This document shows positions 54,877 through 64,000 of a stretch of 64,000 nt of DNA, one piece after another. Within the stretch, counting starts at the first letter, position 1. Each line of letters begins with the position of its first letter. The position numbers and the translations under genes are program-made. The notes under the pieces are model-generated. The model did no database searches. It saw nothing but the letters and a program-made list of their open reading frames with translations, and was not told the DNA's origin. The DNA is from Rhizoclosmatium globosum. Taxonomy: Eukaryota; Chytridiomycota; Chytridiomycetes; Chytridiales; Chytriomycetaceae. The DNA lies in the NCBI GenBank assembly GCA_002104985.1, contig MCGO01000172.1:16694-80693 (forward strand). The letters are read 5' to 3'.

Positions 54877-55805
54877 ATGATCACTCTCTACGTCGTCGGT
54901 GTGTACTTCTTCACGTAATACTGATAACACAAACTCATTGCTGCAACAGGCACCCCAAACGGTCAAAAGCCTACCATTGCACTCAATGAGCTCAAGGCCC
55001 ACTACGGCCTCGAATTTGAGATTTACCCAATCTCATTCGCCAAGAACGAACAGAAAGAAGAATGGTTCCTCAAGTTGAGTATCTCCTTCATCAAATCCAC
55101 CTCTGCTGTCAAACTGTCAAACTGACAAATCAACTGGTTCTTCAGGATCAACCCCAACGGCCGCATCCCCGCCATCATCGACCACAATCGAAACGACTTT
55201 GCCGTCTTTGAATCCGCCGCGATCCTTCTCTACCTCGCTGAGCACTACGATCCAGACCACATCCTCTTCCCAACCGATTCAAACGAACGCTCTGAAGTCA
55301 TCCAATGGCTCATGTGGCAAATGGGCGGTCTCGGGCCAATGCAGGGACAGGCGGGTCACTTCAACGGCCTCAAGGACCAGATTCCATATGCTATCAACAG
55401 ATACAATGAGGAAACCCGTCGTTTGTACTCTGTTTTGAGCGTCACTTGTCTGAAGGACGTGAATGGCTTGCTGCCGGACGATACACGATTGCCGATATTA
55501 ATTCGTTTGGATGGGCGGCAGCACATGAGCTTTCAACTGCTGGGAAGGTTACTATGGATGAGTTTCCAAATGTGAAGGCGTGGTTGGTTCGTGTGGCTGA
55601 ACGCAAGGCTGTTCGCGAGACATTTGAGTTCTTTGGGAATAAGTTGATTGAGAACGATTTCCATCGCCCGGCTCCGGTTGCTCCAGCTGCTCCTGCTGAG
55701 GCCAAGTGGATCAAGACTACTACCACTAAAACTGTTACAACAACTGATAAGGATGGAAAGAAGTCTGTTGTAGAGTCTGTGAGTACTACATATAAGGCTG
55801 TCTAA
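54877..55805 (+). CDS. Ure2-like glutathione S-transferase, copy 3, one frameshift
   Basis: MITLYVV, then [20 protein letters not shown], an intron, [60 protein letters not shown] and [13 protein letters not shown]. At 55437 the frame breaks by one missing base; a restored frame would read on with [19 protein letters not shown], as copy 2 does. The remainder gives [16 protein letters not shown] and [20 protein letters not shown]. The tail, [19 protein letters not shown], is a Thr/Lys-rich extension not present in the other two copies. Confidence 0.82.
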
Positions 55806-55932
55806 TTCATATGAATAGAGCATAAAAATCACAAATAAATCGAGTAATATCCATTGAAAATCTCTTGAAAATCAGCCCAACCCCACACCACACCAACCAG
55901 CATCCAATACCCACAATAACATCGCGTATAAG

Positions 55933-58031
55933 ATGCGTAAAACAAGCAGAAGAAATGCTCCAACAAACTTCGACCCCCAAGAACCCGAAAGACAACCCCT
56001 CCTTCCAAAACCAAACACGACAATCACCATCGAAAAAGAACCCCAACAACAACCTCCCCACCCCATCAAAACACCCTCCACATCCACTTCAACAACCAGC
56101 CTCCCCGAAAAACAACGCGACTTCCCATTATCAAGCCCCTCAACAATGCACCACCCAGACATCTATGCAGCGGAAGCCTTCTCCCGCCACCACTTCTCAA
56201 TGACACCCCGCACCTCCATGCCAAACACAACACGCCACATGTCTCTCCTCCCCGGCCTCTCAACAACATCCCCACCCGCTTTTGTAAACACGCATTTGGA
56301 GAGACGTATTTCGTCGTCTGATCAAGCGATTAGCGCGGCGAGGAAGGAGGTGTGTGCCGGGGGGAGTAGTTTTTCTGAAGGGTCTTTGCGGACGAGTTTG
56401 GAGAGTCGAGGGACGGGTGCGGGGTCTGGGGGGAGTGTTTCGAGTCGCGGTGGGGGTGGTGGGAGTAGGAATAGTAGGAATCATTTACAGAGGGGGGTTG
56501 GGGATGAGAAGGAGGAGCAAGAGGGGGAAGAGGGGGAAGAGGAAGAAGAGGAGGATGATATTGATGATGAGCAATACCTCCGCTTCCTACAGAAGCAGCA
56601 ACACCCGCATTTAGATATACAAGCGATCGCAGAATACCTATCCCAGTCTTCCACCATCTCCCCCTTCAAATCATCTGAAAACGTATTCCCCTCCAAAACC
56701 CCTTCCACCACCCAACACCCACACCCACACCCCCCACCTCCCCACCGCATAACATTCTACTCCCGCAAAACCCAAACCCTCACCTCCCCCACCCTCGAAA
56801 CCCTCCCCTTCCCAAAACCCGCAGGCACCACCACCACCACCCTCCCCCCAGACACCACCCTCCTCTCCCCAGGATCAACCTTCTGGATCGACATATGCGC
56901 GCCAACACTGCAAGAACTCGAAACGGTATCGCGGCTATTCAAGATCCATCCACTCACGAGCGAAGATATACAGACGGGGGAGGTGCGTGAGAAGTGTGAA
57001 GCGTTTCCGAATTATTATTTCGTTGTAATTCGGAGTGTGGAGGAGGAGGCGGCGAAGGGGGTTGTGGTGGTGCCGGGGATGTGTTGGTTCCTATTAATGT
57101 GTATATTTTGGTGTTTCGGGAGTGTGTTTTGACAGTTGAGTGTTTTTTGTTTTTTTTTGAGTGGGGGGGTGAGGGTTTGGGAACTGATGGGTATGAGATA
57201 GTTTCATACGAAGCCGATGGTACATTTGGATAATGTGCTCAAGAGGATTGATCGGTTGACGCAGTATGGGCTTTCTGTTTCACCGGATTGGTTGAATTAC
57301 GCGTTGATTGATGATGTGGCGGATTGTTTTTTGCCGCTTTTAGAGTATATTGAGCATGAAGTGGATTCTATTGATGCATTGGTGTTGATTCTGAAGGAGA
57401 AAGAACAGGTATGTGTGTGCTGCGTGCCTCCTTTGTGACCTCGCGTCACTTGAGTTTTCCAGCTCACAAACCACCGAAACTAACAATTTAAAAATAGTCA
57501 GACATGCTCCTCCGCATTGGACAAGCACGAAGAACAGTAACAAACCTGTTACGTTTACTCAACACAAAAGCCGACGTCATCAAAGCAATCATCAAAAGAT
57601 CCGCACAGAGAGTAGCACCGGACAGTGAAACAGGATTGTACCTTCAAGACATTCAAGATCATGTCGTGACAATGGTACAGAATTTGCATCACTGCGAAAA
57701 GACAGTGTCACGCGCACATAGCAACTATCTTGCGCAGATATCAATTGAGATTACGATTGCGTCTCATCGACAAGGGGATGTAGGAATGAAGATGACTGCG
57801 ATTGCTAGTATACTAGTTCCATTGAATATTGTGACGGGGTACAGTACATTATTTGTGTTGCCTACTTAACTTAATAACAACCGTTTGATGCTTGACAGAC
57901 TATGGGGAATGAATGTGAAGGTGCCAGGGCAAGATGATGACACGATATACTGGTTTTATGGGATAGTGCTAGGAATGTGTGTACTAGGATACCTCTGTTT
58001 CACGTTTTTTCGGCGGTACGAGTTAGTTTGA
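55933..58031 (+). CDS. CorA-type magnesium transporter (ALR1/MNR2-like), one frameshift
   Basis: Divalent-cation channel in the plasma or vacuolar membrane. A long N-terminal cytosolic region is low complexity (Pro, Ser, Gly, acidic run). The conserved part starts STFWIDICAPTLQELETVSR, then IHPLTSEDIQTGEVREKCEA and FPNYYFVVIRSVEEEA. At GGGG 57075-57078 one base is missing; the next frame gives PINVYILVFRECVLT, then after an intron FHTKPMVHLDNVLKRIDRLT. Exons continue with LIDDVADCFLPLLEYIEHEV, RIGQARRTVTNLLRLLNTKA and MTAIASILVPLNIVTG. The signature G-M-N is in LWGMNVKVPGQDDD, followed by a final membrane segment. Confidence 0.85.
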
Positions 58032-58081
58032 AAGCGAACAGAGTTTTGCCCAGTCTTCTTTGTTGTGTTCTTCCAAAGTCA

Positions 58082-59021
58082 ATGCAAACCACCACCACCA
58101 CCAGCAACATCGCCACCAACACCGCCCTCACCCGCCACCTCGAACAACTCCACCAACGGCTTCCACTTCTCCGCCGCCACTGCGACTCGCTCGTTGACGT
58201 GATGAACCAGTCGACGGACGTGGCGCTGCTCGTCAAACTGAACAACGAACTCGGCGCCGCAGAGGCAAAGTTCAACGAATGCGCAACGGAAATCCAACGA
58301 ATTGAATCAATGACCGCGTTGCTTTCCTTCGAATTGGCGTCAAGTCCGAGTCCGGTGCCCAGCGACGACTCTCTTTTCTCTGGCTCTGACTCAGAAGGTG
58401 CGTTGAACTGGTGTGTGGGAGTACCTGCGAACACCTAACGCGAACTCAGACTGGGACGTGTTCATCTCGTACTGCTGGCTTAACTCGGCCGAAGCACAGA
58501 CACTGGCTCAAAAGGATAACAACCAGGACGCTACTCAAGACCATGTCGGCGTAAGTTACAAAGAGTGTTGATTGTATGGTTGTATAATAATCACTCATCA
58601 GAAATGCGACCCTCGCGAACTGAACAGAATCCTCAAAAAACGCGGCTTCTCTACTTGGCTAGACGTGGACCGTATGACTGGCGGAGACGTCTTGCCACAC
58701 CAACTTATGCACGGAATCTCGCGTTCGAAATTTGCTATTGTTTGTGTGTCCGATGAATACGTGCGTTCTCCAAACTGTCAGAAGGAATTCAAATATCTGT
58801 CAAAGAGGCGAAAGATTCCTCATGTGATTGTTGTTGTGGGGCATAATAAGCATAGTCAATGGGATAAGTCTGGGATTGGTCTTATGGATGGAAGTAACTT
58901 GTGGATTGGGGCGCAGGGACCTAAGGAAGAAGAACTGCCAGAGGATATTATTGAACAGATAATATCTGCTGTACGGAGGCATGTGTCTCCCAGACTCAAT
59001 ATCGCTTCATCGGCAGCATAA
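58082..59021 (+). CDS. TIR-domain protein with N-terminal helical region
   Basis: Three exons, about 270 residues. Residues 1-100 are helical (LTRHLEQLHQRLPLLRRHCD, then LLVKLNNELGAAEAKFNECA). The TIR domain follows: DWDVFISYCWLNSAEAQ (strand A), RELNRILKKRGFSTWLDVDR, HQLMHGISRSKFAIVCVSDE, YVRSPNCQKEFKYLSKRRKI and PHVIVVVGHNKHSQW. The CQKEF Glu sits where NADase-type TIR domains carry the catalytic acid, so NAD hydrolysis is possible but unproven. Introns: donor GTGCGT near 58400 and GTAAGT near 58551. TIR domains are scarce in fungi. Confidence 0.78.
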
Positions 59022-59157
59022 TCCCTCCCACCTCCCTGAACTTGAAGCACCAAGTTTGGTTTTTTAGACTTCGTCCATCTATATGTCATTATATAATATT
59101 AAATACAAGTTATGATTATGCATTTGTCAAGTATTAATAGTAGAAACTCTTGAAGAA

Positions 59158-60658
59158 ATGAAGGCAGTGTATGCAGCCCGCCTCGCCCTCGCCGGCTTTG
59201 CGGTATTTGTCGGACTGCAACTGTTCTCGATCACCGGATCCGGATCCAGCCACCCAAAGAGCGGCGCACATGTAACGTTGGCAGCGGCAACAGTGGCGGC
59301 AGTTGAACCGACGAATGCAACAACCGGCTCAACGATAACATTTGCGACACTTTCGACGGCCCGAGATGCGTCCGAGTTCCACGGTTCCGTCGCCACATTT
59401 TGCGCATTCTTTGACTTTACTGGGCTCAAAGAATGGCTCGTGATTGTTCCTGACAACGATGCAAAGTTGTTTGAAGGGTGCGTTGTTGAGTGTTACTGGT
59501 CGACCCCTTTGGAGCCTAGGTACTTACCATTGGAAGTAGATCGGCCTTGCCTAGGTGTCGGCTGAAGAAGGTGGCCATTCCGTTTGTTGTCATCAAAGAG
59601 TCGGAACTCATTCCTCGATTCGCTCCTGATTCACCTCTTAAACAACCTCGAGGTTATCTCAAACAATGCTGCTTAAGCTGGCTATTGCAACACGGGTTAC
59701 TACTGGATACTACCTTGTGTTGGATTCGGATGTGTACGCATACACACCTTTCTCTGTCGCTGACCTCTTTGATGCGTCTACTGGAAGGGCTAGAATAGAC
59801 CTTGAACACCCTGTATACCCTAATGGTATCCGATGGTTCTCAAGCTCTGCAGAAGCCCTTCAGTTGACACCTTTCCTTCAAGCATCTCGTGAATACTGTT
59901 CATCCTCTTCCTCCTCCTCATCGAAATCATACCCCCTCATCACGACAGCTGAATCAACACGTCAACGAAGTCACCCATTCTCCGAAACACTCATACAAAC
60001 CCTCAACACATCCTCTCCTTTCCAATTATACACCACCACAACCCCACAATCCTCCCACCACCTCAACAACCACCACCAAAACCTATACACAGCCTGCCTC
60101 GAAACCCGCCCCCTCGAAATCGGATTCACCCCCATGATCCTCCACACAACCCCAATCCTAACCCACCTCATCCCCCGCCTCGAATCCCTCACCCCCGCGT
60201 CCTCCTCCTCCCCTCCAAACTGGGTATCAACCCTCCTAACCTCCCACGAAACCCAAGTCTCCTCCCTCCCACGCACACTCCTCCTCCTCCTCGGCTTCAA
60301 AGACAAGTCCGTAAGCTGGACGGAATACGGGCTGTACTTCTACGCGGCCGTCGCGGCCGGCGTGTTTGACCGGTACCACGCTGTAGCGACGGCGTCCGGG
60401 CGGGAGGCGGGGGTTTTGGCGTGGGACCGGTGTTTGATGAATCGGGAGGAGTATCGGAAGGCTGATTGGGGGTATATGTTTAGGGAGAGGGAGGAAGGGG
60501 AGGAGGAGGGGAAGAGGCCGTTTTTGATTGTGCATGGGTGGATGCGGATTCCGGAGGAGGAAATTAATGCACGGATTGGGGAGAGGGTTGAGGAGGTGAG
60601 GGTTTGGTGGAAGGAGGAGTTGGAGGAACGAAGGAAAGGTGGGAGGAGGAGGGGTTAA
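59158..60658 (+). CDS. Type II membrane glycosyltransferase-like protein (DUF6492-like), one frameshift
   Basis: N-terminal anchor AARLALAGFAVFVGLQLFSI, a Ser/Thr/Ala stem, then GSVATFCAFFDFTGLKEWLV and VPDNDAKLFEG. After an intron (acceptor TTGCCTAG) comes CRLKKVAIPFVVIKESELIP. At about 59665 one base is missing; the next frame continues LLKLAIATRVTTGYYLVLDS, with the D-x-D-type LDSDV, and HPVYPNGIRWFSSSAEAL. Near the end, KSVSWTEYGLYFYAAVAAGV is typical of the family. A Ser/His/Asn-rich insert lies in the middle. Likely Golgi; the sugar donor is unknown. Confidence 0.7.
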
Positions 60659-60846
60659 GGAGAGGTGAAGGGGGGTTAATGTGAAATGATGTGGGGGGGT
60701 TTTTGGGAAAGGAGTAAATGAATATACATTGCATATTTATCACCGCCTGATTTCGAAGCATGTGTGTGATTTCAAAGCACTCATACTTAAACCACCAGAA
60801 ACTCTCCCTAAGACCTCCCAAACACAACCACACAAAAACCAAACAA

Positions 60847-61549
60847 ATGCCAATCGCCTGGACCGCCCCAACAATCCGCATCAACGCAACAGCCCAACGC
60901 ATCTTCTCCATCGTAAACAAACCAGAACACTGGCCAATCTGGGACGTTGATGCCAAAAAAGTTGTCCTCGAGTCACCCACGTCTCCCGTCGCGAACGGCT
61001 CAAAAGGAGCACTGACAATGACTACGGACAAGACTTCCCATTCACGATCCAAAACGTGAAGGAGAATGAACAGTTGGAGTACTTTACCCCGCTTCCTGGG
61101 TGCTCTGCGGAGTGGACTGGCGCTGGACACCTGTGGAAGGTGGCAAGGCGTGTGATGTTGATATGGGGTTAGAATGTCGGGATGGTGAGTGGTCTTGACT
61201 TGAGCTTGATTTGTCACTGCGTGGTGAGCTAACTCTCAGATAATGCAGGACTTCATGGCCATTGTACCAGTTTGTCTTCCTTCCTTTGTTGCCAAAGGCG
61301 TACGAAGCAATGGGAAAGAACTTGAAGACCTTGGCGGAGGAAGGAAGGTTGATGGAAAGGATTTCAGTGCTATTTACCCATAAGTCGGGTGGAAGAGTGT
61401 ATAGGGAATCATCGTCTTATGCTTCGCTTGAATATGCAGAATATAGAGATTTAGTAACTATATCGCCCTATGTCCTGATTACTTGTATGAAAGTCGAATA
61501 TGGTACGACGCGTCCATTCCAACACCCTGGCGCAATCAAGGGAATGTAA
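60847..61549 (+). pseudogene. SRPBCC/polyketide-cyclase-like gene with several frameshifts
   Basis: Starts MPIAWTAPTIRINATAQRIF and SIVNKPEHWPIWDVDAKKVV, matching the START-like ligand-binding fold (Bet v1/SRPBCC) of small fungal proteins. The frame shifts near 61020-61030 into DFPFTIQNVKENEQLEYFTP, again near 61112 into WTPVEGGKACDVDMGLECRD, then an intron (donor GTGAGT near 61180, acceptor AATGCAG) leads to LPKAYEAMGKNLKTLAEEG. Two or more single-base breaks within 150 bp mean either a pseudogene or local sequence error. The 3' end depends on which frame is used (61382 or 61549). Confidence 0.55.
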
Positions 61550-61751
61550 TCCGTACCGGCCGGCGACTGTTGATTTCTAATTCGCTTATTAATTGGAGTC
61601 GACATTTTTGGAATTTCTCATGAATCACAAACGCCTCGCCGCGATGTTGACGCAATATTTCGAAATCAACTGAATAATGCATATAAAGCCAGCGAGAGGA
61701 GCCAGTTCTTCGCTTCAAAATTAGCTTCTCAGCAGTAAAGCAAAGCAAGAA

Positions 61752-61961
61752 ATGATTCAGACTCAAGTTGCACACTACTCTCCTGTGTTCCCAACAACGC
61801 CAAAGCAATACCAGATGCTCCAACAACCATTTTACGGCTCCAACAGATTCACTTCCTCAAGCAGTGCAAAGGAGATCAAGGCCTCATCTCGCAGACAAGA
61901 AGCAGATGGGCAAACCTCAAAAGTATCTCCCTTGATTCGCCAGGACGCAGTATTCTTCTAA
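61752..61961 (+). CDS. Small hypothetical protein
   Basis: 69 residues: MIQTQVAHYSPVFPTTPKQY to the end IRQDAVFF. Polar, no membrane segment, no family. It could also be the first exon of the downstream WW-domain gene, because a pyrimidine-rich acceptor (TTGTTTTCAG) lies at about 62020. Low confidence either way. Confidence 0.35.
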   Translation: MIQTQVAHYSPVFPTTPKQYQMLQQPFYGSNRFTSSSSAKEIKASSRRQEADGQTSKVSPLIRQDAVFF

Positions 61962-62152
61962 CATACGATAATTCTTCAACTATTTAATAATAAAAATGCT
62001 CTCATTTTTTGTTTTCAGCCGCTGGGGGCTCTTCCAGTTGGACCCGTTTTTCCCATTTCGTGGGGTTCTACAGACACAAAAAAGGTGCAAAAAAGGAGGC
62101 ACACGAATCCAAATCATCTGTCGCAAAACCATTCTCAAAACCATCGTTTCAT

Positions 62153-62609
62153 ATGAACCAACAGAAACCAGCTCCACCACCTCTCCCAACTGGATGGGTA
62201 GCTCAATGGTCTGATCAATACCAACGCTACTTTTTCGTGAATACCGCAACATCACAATCACAATGGGAAGCCCCTCCCGTCTATGCTTCACCATTACCTC
62301 CACAAGGACCTCCACCAGCTTACTACCCAGCTCCTCAACAACAAGTTGTGTACGTGCAACAACCGCAACAGCCGTCATACGTCACCAGTGGAGGAATATC
62401 GACAGGGACAGCTTTGGCGGAGGTGCATTATTAGGAGGAACAGCTGCTGTACTGATGACGGCTCCTTATCATCATCATCACCATCATGATGTAGTTGTTG
62501 TGGAGAATGGTTGGGGAGGAGGTTGGAATCACCACCATCATTATGGACATCATGAGTTTGGGCATCATGGAGGTTTGGACATCATCATCACCATCATCAT
62601 GGGTGGTAG
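62153..62609 (+). CDS. WW-domain protein with Gly/His-rich tail, two frameshifts
   Basis: WW domain at the N-terminus: PLPTGWVAQWSDQYQRYFFV followed by NTATSQSQWEAPP, with both Trp and the terminal Pro. Then a Pro/Gln-rich segment (PPAYYPAPQQQVVYVQQPQQ). One missing base near 62416 separates SGGISTGTAL from GGGALLGGTAAVLMTAPY, and another near 62575 separates GHHEFGHHGG from a final run of His ending GW. The Gly/His tail is typical of fungal WW and glycine-rich surface or annexin-like proteins. WW domains bind PPxY or proline-rich ligands. Coding potential upstream of ATG 62153 to 62020 suggests the true start may be earlier. Confidence 0.6.
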
Positions 62610-62997
62610 GTTGTGTGACTTGTGTCGTAACCTTCATTGTAGTTGTATATCTGACGTTTCAGCCCCTATTAATAAAATGTAACTACCTTACTTTTGATTA
62701 TTGTATAAGAGAGTTCATGAAGAATGGGTGAAAGAACAGCCAGGTTGCATGGCCGATTTATTGAGAGAATGAATATCGCAAGATTGACAAGTTACAACGT
62801 CGGAGCGATGAATTAGCACATCATTCCACAATAATTAGGGGATTGTTTGCAAAAGATTGGTTGTGCCAAGATTAAATCCTACTTAAGAACAGTTTAAGGT
62901 CGCGTGAATAACTATGGCTTTAAGCCTTTGCTAGTGGTTATACTTAATCGAGAAGTCGAACATCAAGGTTATTCATTTTTCCACCAACCAACACTTG
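62610..62997. other. 388-bp intergenic region
   Basis: Spacer between the WW gene and the kinase gene; AT-rich. A His/Asn-containing short frame near 62904 has no support. It presumably holds the kinase promoter. Confidence 0.35.

Positions 62998-64000
<1,003 letters not shown>

Noticed and set aside
60847..61549. Two separate small genes instead of one frameshifted SRPBCC gene
   Set aside because: The pieces in three frames line up end to end along a single START-like fold.

Overview
This window is eukaryotic nuclear DNA, most likely from a zoosporic (chytrid-type) fungus. Genes are dense on both strands and carry many short introns (about 45-90 nt, GT..AG, often with a CTAAC/TTAAC branch site). 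The phosphatidylethanolamine methyltransferase CHO2, an ALR/MNR2-type CorA transporter, Ure2-like GSTs and a haem-thiolate peroxidase are fungal. DET1, a BRE/BABAM2 homologue, a TIR-domain protein and a bacterial-type phosphate-binding domain point to an early-diverging lineage rather than a yeast or dikaryan. No rRNA, tRNA or CRISPR was seen. The assignment is inference from gene content.

Layout. 1-14.7 kb holds housekeeping and regulatory genes: a PstS-like protein (cut by the left edge), an aldo/keto reductase, DET1, BRE-like, three tandem glutaredoxins, kinetochore MIS12, the NatC catalytic subunit NAA30, a pair of unnamed paralogues with PP1-docking-like motifs, and a double-MYND protein. 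15.0-25.7 kb is the accessory core: a secreted PAN-like/mucin/LRR gene appears to be split by an 8.17-kb DNA transposon (16018-24188) with an 18-bp perfect inverted repeat. The element carries a DDE integrase-type transposase, a HECT-like ubiquitin-ligase protein and a third unrecognised protein. 25.9-37.8 kb holds a C2H2 protein, gene debris, two tandem polysaccharide deacetylases, two intact relatives of the split gene, a PhoD-like phosphatase and a small Ser-rich protein. 38.5-64 kb holds three Ure2-like GSTs, three small two-TM proteins, an MFS transporter, a LEA/DUF3712-like membrane protein, a haem-thiolate peroxidase, CHO2, an RBR ligase, a CorA transporter, a TIR protein, a type II membrane glycosyltransferase-like protein, a frameshifted SRPBCC gene, a WW protein and the start of a Ste20-type kinase (cut by the right edge).

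Themes. Ubiquitin functions recur (DET1, BRE-like, RBR, the transposon HECT protein), as do thiol/redox functions (three Grx, three GST, AKR, peroxidase) and cell-surface functions (PAN/mucin/LRR proteins, deacetylases). At least eight conserved genes break reading frame by one base, mostly in mononucleotide runs and in both directions. This looks more like consensus-sequence error than gene decay and matters for anyone building gene models here. Splice sites are read by eye from frame continuity and family alignment from memory; no search was run.
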